60,053 nucleotides of DNA from an uncultured Agathobacter sp. (GCA_934365945.1 CAKRNE010000013.1:1-60053), one strand, 5' to 3'; counted from the stretch's first letter, positions 40,392-49,586 are shown. A program made the numbers and translations. Notes: generated by a model from the letters alone, not told the origin.

Positions 40392-42245
40392 ATGTACAAC
40401 GATAAAGGCAATACAAAATATCTGAAGCTGTTAAAACAGAATTATTCATCAAGTCAGGATGTAATCAGGGAGATAGTCAATCTTTCTGCGATTATAAACC
40501 TGCCAAAGGGCACGGAGTTTTTCCTGAGTGATATACATGGCGAGTATGAGGCTTTTTTACATATTATGAATAACTGCTCAGGTGTGATAAAGGAAAAGGT
40601 GGATTTAATTTTCAAGGATACGATTTCTGATTATGACAGACAGGAGCTTTGCACTCTCATATACTATCCAAGGGAGAAAATGGCTCTGCTTGACGAACAG
40701 GGCAAGATAGACAGTGACTGGTATGCCATGACGTTAAATCAGCTTATACTTGTCGCAAAGCTGCTCTCATCAAAGTATACAAGGTCGAAGGTCAGAAAGG
40801 CTCTGCCTAAGGAATATGCGTACATCATCGATGAGCTTTTGCATGCGCAGGAGGATGAGGATGCAAACCAGGTCAGATATCACAAGCAGATATTAAAGAC
40901 TATAATTGATTTGGAGGATGCGGATGAGTTTATAATCGCTTTGTCTGCGCTGATTAAGAGGCTTGCTGTGGACCATCTGCACATTGTGGGAGATGTATTT
41001 GACAGAGGAGGAAGCGCGGATAAGATACTGGATCTGCTTTATGATTATCATTCGCTCGATATCGAGTGGGGCAATCATGACATACTCTGGATGGGTGCGG
41101 CATGTGGCAATGATGCATGTATATGCAATGTCATCCGCAACAATCTGAAATACAACAATGTGGAAATTCTTGAGAATGCCTACGGAATAAGTTTACGCCA
41201 GCTCATGCTGTTTGGCATGAAAACATATGGTATAGAGGATGGAATTGAGGCTGCAAGGGCTGCCATCACAGTAATGCTCTTTAAGCTTGAGGGGCAGCTT
41301 ATACTTGCTCATCCTGAGTATGAGATGGGGGACAGACTGATGCTTGACAGACTGGATGATTTGCAGGATGTGGGAGTGGACAGAAAGCGCTTTCCAACCG
41401 TTGATGATGAGAGACCATACGCACTAAGTGATGAGGAAGCTGTCATCATGAGAAAGCTGCACAGACAGTTTGTGACAGGACAGCGCCTGCAGAAGCATGT
41501 CAGATTTTTGTATGACAAGGGCAGCATGTACAATGTATACAATGGCAATCTGCTCTATCATGGCTGTGTTCCGGTAGATGGCAACGGAGCCTTTGACAAG
41601 CTCTATATAGATGGCGAATTTTATCACGGAAGGGCTCTGCTTGACAAATGTGATGAGAAGGCAAGGGCTGCGTATGTGGACAATCCGTACAAGGATGATG
41701 TGGACTTTATGTGGTTTTTGTGGGGAGGAGAAAAATCCCCACTGTGTGGCAGAATGCTTAAGACATTTGAGATGGAATATGTTACAGACAAGAGCCTGTG
41801 GAAAGAGCCTTCGAATCCATACTATAGCAGGTATTACGATAAGAGCTTCTGCTGTCAGATACTGCACGAGTTCGGGCTTTACGATGATGATGCGCATATT
41901 ATAAATGGCCATACACCGGTTCATGCAATAGAGGGAGAGAACCCTGTCAGGGCCAATGGCAAGCTGTTTGTGATAGATGGAGGCTTCTGCCGTGCGATGA
42001 ACAAGAAAACCGGCATCGCCGGCTATACACTGATTTACAATTCGCATGGCCTGCGGCTCAAGGCGCACACTCCTTTTACATCGGTGGAGGATGCCCTGAT
42101 AAATAATACTGACATAGAGACGTCATCGGAGGTCGAGGAGAATGACAAGAGACGTATGCTTGTGAAGGATACCGATATAGGAAAGAGACTTATTGGAGAG
42201 ATTGACGATCTGCACAAGCTTCTTGAGAACTACAGGAGGCTGTAG
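40392..42245 (+). CDS. fbp: Fructose-1,6-bisphosphatase class III
   Basis: 617 residues of the Firmicute FBPase class III (PF06874), with its metallophosphatase core: FLSDIHGEYEAF, IVGDVFDRGGSADKILD, WGNHDILWMGAACGN, HAHP-type LILAHPEYEMG and INGHTPV. It dephosphorylates fructose 1,6-bisphosphate for gluconeogenesis, in the cytoplasm, with Mn2+ or similar metal. It is unrelated to class I Fbp. GGGGGAAGT precedes the ATG. The repeat array of the next gene begins 20 bases after its stop. Confidence 0.93.
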   Translation: MYNDKGNTKYLKLLKQNYSSSQDVIREIVNLSAIINLPKGTEFFLSDIHGEYEAFLHIMNNCSGVIKEKVDLIFKDTISDYDRQELCTLIYYPREKMALLDEQGKIDSDWYAMTLNQLILVAKLLSSKYTRSKVRKALPKEYAYIIDELLHAQEDEDANQVRYHKQILKTIIDLEDADEFIIALSALIKRLAVDHLHIVGDVFDRGGSADKILDLLYDYHSLDIEWGNHDILWMGAACGNDACICNVIRNNLKYNNVEILENAYGISLRQLMLFGMKTYGIEDGIEAARAAITVMLFKLEGQLILAHPEYEMGDRLMLDRLDDLQDVGVDRKRFPTVDDERPYALSDEEAVIMRKLHRQFVTGQRLQKHVRFLYDKGSMYNVYNGNLLYHGCVPVDGNGAFDKLYIDGEFYHGRALLDKCDEKARAAYVDNPYKDDVDFMWFLWGGEKSPLCGRMLKTFEMEYVTDKSLWKEPSNPYYSRYYDKSFCCQILHEFGLYDDDAHIINGHTPVHAIEGENPVRANGKLFVIDGGFCRAMNKKTGIAGYTLIYNSHGLRLKAHTPFTSVEDALINNTDIETSSEVEENDKRRMLVKDTDIGKRLIGEIDDLHKLLENYRRL

Positions 42246-42256
42246 GGGGCATAACC

Positions 42257-42285
42257 TTGACAAATAAGTTATAAAGAGTTATAAA
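42257..42285 (+). promoter_or_regulatory. Promoter of the second repeat-array ATPase
   Basis: TTGACA (42257-42262), a 17-bp spacer and TATAAA (42280-42285). As at 24843, the first repeat unit is in the spacer and the second holds the -10 box. Confidence 0.65.
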
Positions 42286-42344
42286 AAGATTACAAGGTTA
42301 TAAAGAGTTATAAAAATTATTAAAAGTTATAAAGAGTTATAAAA
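42267..42344 (+). repeat. Phased direct-repeat array upstream of ATPase 2
   Basis: Units of AGTTATAAAG or AGTTATAAAA start at 42267, 42277, 42296 (GGTTATAAAG), 42306, 42325 and 42335. The steps are 10, 19, 10, 19 and 10 bp: three pairs on a 29-bp period. The last unit ends one base before the region leading into the Shine-Dalgarno CAGGAG. The 10/19 step pattern is that of the 24851 array, but the unit has AAAG/AAAA where that one has TATAA. Confidence 0.87.
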
Positions 42345-42357
42345 CAGGAGTGCAGAG

Positions 42358-43389
42358 ATGAAAAAAAATCCCTTTTCATTATCATTTGGCAAGGAACCGG
42401 TCAGTTTAATTAACCGTAATGTCCAGTCATATGAGATAATTGATACCTTTGAAGATGAAAACCCTGCTTACCAGGTGTGTATGATTACAGGAGTCAGAGG
42501 CTCAGGGAAGACTGTAATGCTCACAGAAATCAATAAAACTTTTAGGGCAGAGGAAGACTGGATTGTTATCGATCTGAGCCCTGAACGTGATTTATTACAA
42601 TCATTTGCTGCAAATCTGAGCAATTATCCAAGTTTGTCAGAGGTTTTTCGTGAAGCTAAAATAAATCTGTCATTTTTAGGGCTGGGCGTTGAAATAGAAG
42701 GTGTTTCTCCAATTACCGATTTAAATGTGGCAGTGACGAGGATGCTTGAAAAGATTAAAAAGAAGCATAAGAGAGTTCTTGTGACAATAGACGAGGCTGT
42801 ATGTAATGATACAATGAAAGAGTTTGTCAGCCTGTTTCAGATATATATGAGACAGGATCTTCCGGTATTTTTGCTCATGACAGGTCTTTATGAGAATATT
42901 TATGAGCTTCAGAATGAAAAAACGCTCACATTTTTGTACAGGGCACCCAAAATTGAGCTTCGTCCGTTGAATATAGGCATGATAGCTGAAAAATACAAGT
43001 CTATTTTTGAATTGACAGATGAGGAAGCCACAGAGATGGCTAAAGAGACAAGGGGATATCCGTTTGCCTTTCAGGTGCTGGGGTATCTTTGTTTTAAGCA
43101 TAATACAGGATGGCATAATGTATTACCAGAATTCAGTCAGTATCTGGAGGAATATGTATACGAAAAGATATGGAGTGAACTGTCAAAAGGTGATAAGGAA
43201 TTGTTGATTGCTATGGCAAAAACCAATGACACCAAAGTGGAAGCAATACGAAAGACTATAAAAAAGGCATCAAACAGTTTCAGTGTATACAGGAACAGGC
43301 TTATAAAAAAGGGTTTGATTATTTCACCGGAGTATGGACATTTGGAGTTCGCACTCCCAAGGTTCAAAGAATTCGTGTTGTGTAGATAA
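42358..43389 (+). CDS. P-loop ATPase with C-terminal winged-helix-like region (paralog 2)
   Basis: 343 residues, aligning along its whole length with the 24951 product. Shared stretches include NPF.LSFG, ITGVRGSGKTVM (Walker A at 45-52), Walker B RVLVTIDE at about 139-146, FLLMTGL.ENIY.LQN, FLYRAPKI, GYPFAFQVLGYL and EYVY.KIWSEL. The C-terminal part resembles a winged helix. It stands alone between fbp and a sugar operon, with its own promoter array and terminator, so it looks like a self-contained unit. Function unknown; the fold points to ATP-driven DNA or protein remodelling. Confidence 0.75.
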   Translation: MKKNPFSLSFGKEPVSLINRNVQSYEIIDTFEDENPAYQVCMITGVRGSGKTVMLTEINKTFRAEEDWIVIDLSPERDLLQSFAANLSNYPSLSEVFREAKINLSFLGLGVEIEGVSPITDLNVAVTRMLEKIKKKHKRVLVTIDEAVCNDTMKEFVSLFQIYMRQDLPVFLLMTGLYENIYELQNEKTLTFLYRAPKIELRPLNIGMIAEKYKSIFELTDEEATEMAKETRGYPFAFQVLGYLCFKHNTGWHNVLPEFSQYLEEYVYEKIWSELSKGDKELLIAMAKTNDTKVEAIRKTIKKASNSFSVYRNRLIKKGLIISPEYGHLEFALPRFKEFVLCR

Positions 43390-43395
43390 TTATTG

Positions 43396-43427
43396 CACTG
43401 TCGGGATATAACCGGCAGTGTTTTTTT
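43396..43427 (+). terminator. Terminator after ATPase 2
   Basis: A 9-bp stem (43396-43404 with 43412-43420) is followed by seven T residues. Confidence 0.87.
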
Positions 43428-43451
43428 GTAAATGATTCAATCTAAATCTGT

Positions 43452-43523
43452 GTAAAAAATTACATAAAAAGTAATAAATTACAAAAATACGTATATAAAC
43501 CTACAAAACGTAAAACTATTTAC
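43452..43523. promoter_or_regulatory. Three GTAA-TTAC palindromes before the alpha-glucoside operon
   Basis: GTAAAAAATTAC (43452-43463), GTAATAAATTAC (43471-43482) and GTAAAACTATTTAC (43510-43523). Centres are 19 and 40 bp apart, that is two and four helical turns. The last overlaps the -35 box. These are candidate operators for the RpiR regulators encoded at 47124 and 47833. Confidence 0.5.
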
Positions 43524-43547
43524 ATTGCTGTGTGCATTGGTTATAGT
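43519..43547 (+). promoter_or_regulatory. Promoter of the 6-phospho-alpha-glucosidase/PTS operon
   Basis: TTTACA (43519-43524), a 17-bp spacer and TATAGT (43542-43547). Confidence 0.65.
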
Positions 43548-43624
43548 ATGTGTGTAAATAAGAAACGCAAATAAATCCGGCCGGATATATTGCAATAAAT
43601 AGAATGAGAAAAGGAGATACTATC

Positions 43625-44950
43625 ATGAAAAAGTATAACGTATGTATTGTAGGTGGAGGAAGCACATATACACTTGGATTTTTAAAATCATTTGCACGTA
43701 TGCAGGAGGAATTCCCATTAAATAAGCTCGTATTATTCGATATTGACGGCGAGAGACAAAAGCCAATCGGACAGTATGGAGACATTATGTTTGCAGAGAG
43801 ATATCCTGAGCTTGATTTCTCTTACACAACAGATCCAAAGGAAGCTTATCAGGATATGGATTTCATCTTTATGCAGATGCGTGCCGGTGGACTTCATATG
43901 CGTCAGAAGGATGAGCATATTCCACTCAGCTTTGGCAAGGTAGGACAGGAGACATGCGGAGCAGGCGGAATGGCATACGGACTTCGTTCATGCGTAGACA
44001 TGATTGAGGCTGTTCACCAGATTCGTGAGTACTCACCGGAGGCGTGGATACTTAACTACTCTAACCCAGCTGCAATCGTTGCAGAGGCACTCAGAAGAGA
44101 GTTCCCTGATGATAAGAGAATCCTCAATATCTGTGACCAGCCTGAGAACGTAGTTCGTTCAACAAGCCGTCTGTTAGGCTGCGACTGGGGTGATCTTGAT
44201 CCTGTATACTTCGGTTTGAACCATTATGGATGGTTTACACATATGTATGACCGCAAGACAGGAGAGGATTTACTTCCAAAGATTCGTCAGATTGTAAAGG
44301 AAAAAGGCTTCCTTCCACAGGATGCAGAGCAGCGTGACCAGTCATGGCTCGATACATATGGCTTTGTACAGACAATGATGGAGGATTTCCCGGATTACCT
44401 TCCTAATACATATGACGGATATTACCTGTACCCTGAGTACAAGACAAGCCATTTAAATCCTGAATATACACGTGCGGATGAGGTAATTGCAGGCCGTGAG
44501 ACTCGTGTATTTAAAGAGGCTGCTGAGGTAATTAAAGCAGGAAAGCTCGGAGACAAATTCCATGCAATATCAGATGCCCATGCAGAGATGATGATTAAGG
44601 TTGCAGAGGCTATTGCATTCAATACATTAGGACGTTTCATCCTTATCGTTGAAAACAATGGTGCTATTGCAAACATGCAGGATGATGCAATGGTTGAGGT
44701 AGTTTGTGAGCTTGGTATCAACGGACCACGTCCTATGAGCGTTGGAAACATTCCACAGTTCTATCTTGGACTTCTTGTACAGCAGGTTTCAAGCGAGAAG
44801 CTTCTCGTAGACGCATATTATGAGCATTCTTATCAGAAAGCACTTGAGGCATTCACACTTAACCGTCTTATCAATGACGCTAAGGTTGCAAGAAAGATTC
44901 TTGATGCCCTCATTGAGGCAAACAAAGGAATGTGGCCTGAATTAAAATAA
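43625..44950 (+). CDS. GH4 6-phospho-alpha-glucosidase
   Basis: 441 residues from the ATG after AAAAGGAGATACTATC; an earlier ATG at 43604 overlaps that site. It begins with the NAD-binding NVCIVGGGSTYTLGF and has VGQETCGAGGMAYG, LNYSNPAAIVAEA, the metal-site NICDQP and NHYGWFT. GH4 enzymes use NAD+ and Mn2+ in a redox mechanism. Overall likeness to GlvA/MalH points to maltose-6'-phosphate and related alpha-glucoside phosphates made by the PTS gene that follows after 42 bases. Confidence 0.9.
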   Translation: MKKYNVCIVGGGSTYTLGFLKSFARMQEEFPLNKLVLFDIDGERQKPIGQYGDIMFAERYPELDFSYTTDPKEAYQDMDFIFMQMRAGGLHMRQKDEHIPLSFGKVGQETCGAGGMAYGLRSCVDMIEAVHQIREYSPEAWILNYSNPAAIVAEALRREFPDDKRILNICDQPENVVRSTSRLLGCDWGDLDPVYFGLNHYGWFTHMYDRKTGEDLLPKIRQIVKEKGFLPQDAEQRDQSWLDTYGFVQTMMEDFPDYLPNTYDGYYLYPEYKTSHLNPEYTRADEVIAGRETRVFKEAAEVIKAGKLGDKFHAISDAHAEMMIKVAEAIAFNTLGRFILIVENNGAIANMQDDAMVEVVCELGINGPRPMSVGNIPQFYLGLLVQQVSSEKLLVDAYYEHSYQKALEAFTLNRLINDAKVARKILDALIEANKGMWPELK

Positions 44951-44992
44951 TGTATTGCGTGAAAAACTTTAGGATAGGGATGGGTAAAATAT

Positions 44993-47035
44993 ATGAAAAG
45001 TAAAATAATGAAGTTCTTCTCCGATTTAGGAAGAAGTCTTATGATGCCGGTCGCTGCACTTGCAGCGTGTGGTATCATACTGGGAATCACATCTGCACTG
45101 CTTAAAACGCAGGTGCAGGATGCGGTACCATTTCTGACTGCATCGGTACCGCTGTTTATCATAACAACACTTAATAAGGTATCGGGCATTGTATTTACTC
45201 TTTTGCCGGTTCTGTTTGCTATTTCTATAGCATTTGGTCTGGCTAAAGAGGATAAGGGAGTTGCAGCATTTGCCGGTTTTATCGGATATGACACATTTCT
45301 GGTTGCCAGCAGCTGTATGATATCAACAGGAATAATGGATTTCAGTGCCCTTAAAATATCAAATATTCTTGGCGTGGATACTGTTGATATGGGTGCCCTT
45401 GCCGGAATACTGGCCGGTCTTGTGACAGCAAAGTTGCATAACAAGTATCATAAGGTACAGTTCCCTGCAGCAATAGCATTTTATGGTGGCAAGCGATTTG
45501 TTGCCCTTGTTGTTCTTGTTTCAATGACAGTAATAGGACTTGTGATGCCTCTTATCTGGGCGCCGATTTCTGTTGGAATCGACGGACTTGGAAGAGTTAT
45601 CCGTTCATCAGGTGCGTTTGGAGTATTTATCTTTGGTACACTGGAGAGATTGCTGATTCCTACAGGTCTTCACCATGTACTCAACTCATTGTTCAGAACC
45701 ACAGCAATTGGTGGTACATACCATGGAGTAGAGGGCTGTCTGAATATTTTCTTACAGTTTTTGGATCAGGCACCTCTTTCTGATATGAAGCCATATACAC
45801 AGTTTTTAGGACAGGGAAAGATGCCTTATATGCTGTTTGGTCTTCCTGCAGCAGCGCTTGCTATTTACCGTACAACACCTCAGGATAAGAAGGCAAAGGT
45901 AAAGGCACTCATGATTGCCGGCGTGGCAGCATGCTTTGTTTCAGGGATTACAGAGCCGCTTGAGTTCTCATTTATGTTTATTGCACCGGCATTATTTGTT
46001 TTCCATGCAATCATGGGTGGTATTTCATTCATGCTCATGTCAGTGCTTGGAGTAATCGTTGGTAATACAGGTGGTGGATTTATAGACTTCCTGCTCTGGG
46101 GAGTATTCCAGCCGGGCTCACACTGGTACTGGGTAATAGTTGTCGGAATACCATATGCATTTATTTACTATTTTGTATTCAAATGGTATCTGTCAAGAAA
46201 GAAGATTGTAGTCAGCGTATCAGATGATGATGATGATGATTCTGATGCCGAGGCTGATGGAAAGACAAATGAAGGCAAAAAGTCAGGCTCTAATAAGACT
46301 GCATTGCAGGTTATTGCAGGACTTGGCGGAATGGCTAATATCGTAGTTGTAAACAACTGTATTTCAAGACTGCGTGTTGATGTAAAGGATATGTCACTTA
46401 TCGATGAGGAAATACTTAAGAAAACAGGCTCACTCGGTATTGTAAAGACAAGTGATACACACATTCAGGTAGTTTACGGACCAAAGGTTGAGAAAATAGC
46501 TGATGCTGTGCGCGCAGCGCTAAATGATAAGGACTGCGCAGCCGAGGTGGAAAAGGTACAGGAGGAGAAGCCGAAGAGTACGGTTATTATTTCAAGCCCT
46601 ATGACAGGCTTATCTGAGGACTTGTCAAAAGCTCCGGATGAGGCCTTTGCAAATAAGCTGATGGGTGATGGCGCGGTTATAACACCGAAAGACGGTACGG
46701 TTGTTGCTCCAGATGACGGAACGGTTTTATTCGTATTCGATAAAAAGCATGCGATAGGCTTTGCAACCGATTCAGGCGTCAGCATGATAATTCACGTAGG
46801 TATTGACACTGTCAAGCTCGATGGAAAGGGCTTTGATGTGAAGGTGGAAACAGGTGCACATGTAAATAAGGGCGATGTGCTTATGCAGCTTGACCTGGAT
46901 TTCCTCAGGGAAAATGCACCGTCTATAGCATCTCCTGTCATTTGTACGGAGCTCAAGGAAAATCAGAGCATCAGGCTTATTAACGAAGGCGAAATCAAAG
47001 CAGGAGAACCGCTGTTTGCCGTTGATACATACTAA
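44993..47035 (+). CDS. Alpha-glucoside PTS permease, fused EIICBA
   Basis: 680 residues in the order IIC (about 1-400, ten or so membrane helices, with LIPTGLHHVLN and GITEPLEFSFMFIAP), an acidic linker (SDDDDDDSDAEADG near 410), IIB with Cys456 (NNCISRLRVDV), then IIA of the glucose type with the phosphorylated His near 601 (IIHVGIDTVKLDGKGF). It imports and phosphorylates an alpha-glucoside such as maltose or trehalose-like sugars. It forms one operon with the GH4 gene before it. Confidence 0.92.
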   Translation: MKSKIMKFFSDLGRSLMMPVAALAACGIILGITSALLKTQVQDAVPFLTASVPLFIITTLNKVSGIVFTLLPVLFAISIAFGLAKEDKGVAAFAGFIGYDTFLVASSCMISTGIMDFSALKISNILGVDTVDMGALAGILAGLVTAKLHNKYHKVQFPAAIAFYGGKRFVALVVLVSMTVIGLVMPLIWAPISVGIDGLGRVIRSSGAFGVFIFGTLERLLIPTGLHHVLNSLFRTTAIGGTYHGVEGCLNIFLQFLDQAPLSDMKPYTQFLGQGKMPYMLFGLPAAALAIYRTTPQDKKAKVKALMIAGVAACFVSGITEPLEFSFMFIAPALFVFHAIMGGISFMLMSVLGVIVGNTGGGFIDFLLWGVFQPGSHWYWVIVVGIPYAFIYYFVFKWYLSRKKIVVSVSDDDDDDSDAEADGKTNEGKKSGSNKTALQVIAGLGGMANIVVVNNCISRLRVDVKDMSLIDEEILKKTGSLGIVKTSDTHIQVVYGPKVEKIADAVRAALNDKDCAAEVEKVQEEKPKSTVIISSPMTGLSEDLSKAPDEAFANKLMGDGAVITPKDGTVVAPDDGTVLFVFDKKHAIGFATDSGVSMIIHVGIDTVKLDGKGFDVKVETGAHVNKGDVLMQLDLDFLRENAPSIASPVICTELKENQSIRLINEGEIKAGEPLFAVDTY

Positions 47036-47071
47036 AAATTAAAAGCAGATATAACATTAAAAGCTAAATGA

Positions 47072-47109
47072 AAAGAGCAGGAAAATTGCAAATGATTTTC
47101 CTGCTCTTT
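47072..47109. terminator. Bidirectional terminator between the PTS gene and the RpiR genes
   Basis: AAAGAGCAGGAAAAT pairs with its complement over 15 bp around an 8-base loop, serving two converging transcripts. Confidence 0.85.
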
Positions 47110-47123
47110 ATTAAAAGAAAAGC

Positions 47124-47855
47124 TTATTTTTGAGTTAAAATATATTCGATAACAATCTGAACAAATACAAAAGCTGTCATTTTAGTGCGCAGATGCGTAT
47201 TTTCAGATGGAAGCTCGGGTGCAGTAATGCAGATGTCATCTGCTGCCAGAAGCGAGGTGTCAATATCGACGCTTGAAATCCATATGATTTTTACATTCTT
47301 TTTATGGCAGCGCCTGGCGATAGGCTCATATATTTCCTTTTCTCCGTAATTAGTAAACAAAATCAGTGTTGCATTTTCGGGAAAAGAGACTGATATTGCT
47401 AAAAGAAAGTCAATCCAGTCAATATATATGCATGGAATATCTATCGCATTGAAATTGGAGTACAAATATCTGGCGGGTAGAGAGGAAAGACCGCGACCAT
47501 ATATATAAAGGGAGTCGCTTTGAGTTACCTCCTTGCAGATGGTTTCAAGCTGCCCTGAATCAAGTCCGTCGATAAAATCCTTAAGTATGGAGGTATGATG
47601 CTGCATAACGCTCCAAGTGGAAAATCCGGTTGATTCTCTTGAGGCCTTTCTCAGGGAGTATTTTAGTTCGTTGAAGCCGTTGAATCCGATTTTCTGGCAG
47701 AATCTGACTATTGTAGCATTTGAGATAAATAAATCCTTACATATGTCATTTAGAGACATATATGGAAGGCTCTTTTCATGGTCTATAAAATACTCAAGTA
47801 TGAGAAGCTCATTTTCCGAGAAGTCTGTGCTATCAATCTGATGCAGAAGGTTCAT
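47124..47855 (-). CDS. MurR/RpiR-family regulator (second of pair)
   Basis: 243 residues. An N-terminal RpiR helix-turn-helix (about 25-60, LNDICKDLFISNATIVRFCQKIGFNGFNELK) precedes a SIS sugar-phosphate-binding domain (YIYGRGLSSLPARYL...). Family members bind sugar phosphates and repress or activate sugar operons. Its start lies 23 bases inside the upstream paralog, with AAAGGAGATAACAGCA as ribosome site. It converges on the PTS operon. Confidence 0.88.
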   Translation of the reverse strand: MNLLHQIDSTDFSENELLILEYFIDHEKSLPYMSLNDICKDLFISNATIVRFCQKIGFNGFNELKYSLRKASRESTGFSTWSVMQHHTSILKDFIDGLDSGQLETICKEVTQSDSLYIYGRGLSSLPARYLYSNFNAIDIPCIYIDWIDFLLAISVSFPENATLILFTNYGEKEIYEPIARRCHKKNVKIIWISSVDIDTSLLAADDICITAPELPSENTHLRTKMTAFVFVQIVIEYILTQK

Positions 47856-48627
47856 TGCTGTTATCTCCTTTCCTTTGCAGGTTGAAATACTCCATGAAGG
47901 AGCTTATTACAAAGAAGGAGCCAAGACGTGAGGTGAAATCAGCGCCTTCATATTCACGGGGCTTTGAAAAAAACCTGAGATTATAATCAGATACTTCAGC
48001 CAGGTCATTATTTTCTATGGATGAGATTGAGATTACAATCATGCCATGCAATCGGGCTTCCTTAGCCAGATTTAAGGTGGGCTCAAAGCGTCCTGAATTG
48101 CTTATAAAAACAAAAACATTTCCTTTATCCACGGTCTGTATAAAGTGGTGTGCGGCCTTGGCGGCAGTTGTTTTGTATATTTTCTGACATCCTGATAAAA
48201 AAAGCATGCTTTCCAGATAGCTGACTGCAATGTCTGTAAGTCCTGCCGGACTGTGCAGGTAAATAGGCCGGTTTTCTGAAAAAAGCCTTGCAATATGAAA
48301 CATGTCATCTGAATTGAGCAGGCTCACAGTGCTGTCCATTGAGTCTTTGATAGTATTCTTGATTATATCAAGTGATTTATCAGAGCCTTTGACCATGATT
48401 TTGTCCTCATTATCAGAGCTTTTAAGGAAATATTTAAACTCCGAAAAGCCACTGAAGCCAAGCTTCCTGCAGAAGCGAAGTATCGTTGAGGTGGAATAGT
48501 TAAGCTCTTTGGCAAACTGCTGGATGCTGATAGATGAAATGTCATCTGAATGATCATGTACATATTGCAGTATATCAAGCTCCTTGGTTGAAAGGGACTG
48601 CAAAGGAATGTTGAGGTTCAACTTCAA
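47833..48627 (-). CDS. MurR/RpiR-family regulator (first of pair)
   Basis: About 264 residues with the RpiR helix-turn-helix (IQQFAKELNYSTSTILRFCRKLGFSGFSEFKYFL) and a SIS domain. A GTG at 48636 touches the ribosome site GGGAGG, so the TTG at 48627 with a 9-base spacing is preferred. It is a paralog of the overlapping gene downstream. Two regulators of one family in an operon may form mixed oligomers or read two sugar phosphates. Confidence 0.85.
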   Translation of the reverse strand: MKLNLNIPLQSLSTKELDILQYVHDHSDDISSISIQQFAKELNYSTSTILRFCRKLGFSGFSEFKYFLKSSDNEDKIMVKGSDKSLDIIKNTIKDSMDSTVSLLNSDDMFHIARLFSENRPIYLHSPAGLTDIAVSYLESMLFLSGCQKIYKTTAAKAAHHFIQTVDKGNVFVFISNSGRFEPTLNLAKEARLHGMIVISISSIENNDLAEVSDYNLRFFSKPREYEGADFTSRLGSFFVISSFMEYFNLQRKGDNSNEPSASD

Positions 48628-48792
48628 AATAAGCACCCTCCCTTCTTGGCATTACACATTTTATTTATAGACTATGATAACATCCGAAGTACCAAATGTA
48701 AAATAAAAGTGAATCTATAAGATTTAAATAGAAGATTGAAATAGAATATTTACAGTGGTAAAATCTACACATGAAATGAAAAGGAGCAGCAT

Positions 48793-49512
48793 ATGCCATA
48801 CAACTATGAAAAAGTAAATCAAAAGCTGCTGGTTCCGCAGATTGAGGATCAGCTTGTAATGTATATACAGCATGAGAATATTGAGATTGGAGCAAAGCTT
48901 CCCAGCGAGTACAAGCTGGCTGAGATATTCGGAGTGGGCAGGAGTACGATAAGGGAGGCTGTAAAGAGCCTTGTCACTAAGGGGATGCTTGAGGTGAAGA
49001 GAGGCTCCGGCACATTTGTGAAGTCCACGGAGATAGTGGTTGATGATCCGCTTGGCTTAGCACAGTTTGAGGACAAGTATCGTCTGGCGATGGAGCTTTT
49101 TGAGGTGAGGATGCTGCTTGAGCCGGATGTGGCGGCAACGGCATGCCAGAAGGCAACAGAAGAGGACAAAGAGCGTATAAAGAGCCTTTGCGATGAAGTG
49201 GAGCAGATGTATATGTCTGGACAGAACCATATAAAAAAGGATATGGAGTTTCATGAGACGATAGCCAGATGCAGTGGAAACCGGGTGGTTGAGGTACTGA
49301 TTCCGGTTATTTTGACTGCCATCACGACATTTGCAAATCTGACACACAGAAAGCTGCTTAATGAGACAATTGAGACACACCGGGCAATAACCGATGCTAT
49401 TTTAAGGGGAGACAGCATGGGGGCAAAGTGTGCCATGATAATGCATCTTACATACAACAGACAGACTATTATAGACATGTCAGAGCAAAATAAAACTTGT
49501 CAGACAAGTTAG
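48793..49512 (+). CDS. FCD-domain GntR-family regulator
   Basis: 239 residues. The GntR winged helix is at about 15-75 (LPSEYKLAEIFGVGRSTIREAVKSLVTKGMLEVKRGSGTFV). The C-terminal ~145 form the helical FCD effector domain (MELFEVRMLLEPDVAATAC..., with His in MEFHETIARCSGN). Such regulators repress sugar-acid genes until gluconate or a related acid binds. AAAGGAGCAGCAT precedes the ATG. It reads toward the gluconate genes, which it probably controls; a palindrome matching the FadR-subfamily consensus overlaps its own stop codon. Confidence 0.9.
   Translation: MPYNYEKVNQKLLVPQIEDQLVMYIQHENIEIGAKLPSEYKLAEIFGVGRSTIREAVKSLVTKGMLEVKRGSGTFVKSTEIVVDDPLGLAQFEDKYRLAMELFEVRMLLEPDVAATACQKATEEDKERIKSLCDEVEQMYMSGQNHIKKDMEFHETIARCSGNRVVEVLIPVILTAITTFANLTHRKLLNETIETHRAITDAILRGDSMGAKCAMIMHLTYNRQTIIDMSEQNKTCQTS
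49494..49510. promoter_or_regulatory. GntR-type palindrome at the end of the regulator gene
   Basis: AACTTGTCAGACAAGTT is a perfect 17-bp palindrome and contains TTGTCAGACAA, a fit to the FadR-subfamily operator pattern TNGTNNNACNA. It lies in the last codons of the regulator gene, 115 bp before the permease -35 box. Confidence 0.5.
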
Positions 49513-49550
49513 CCTAAACTCACTGCGAGAATTAAATAAAATATACTAAA

Positions 49551-49586
49551 AACCAGTCATGTTAAACAGACATGGCTGGTTTTTTT
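49551..49586 (+). terminator. Terminator of the GntR gene
   Basis: An 11-bp stem AACCAGTCATG/CATGGCTGGTT is followed by a run of T residues. Confidence 0.88.
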
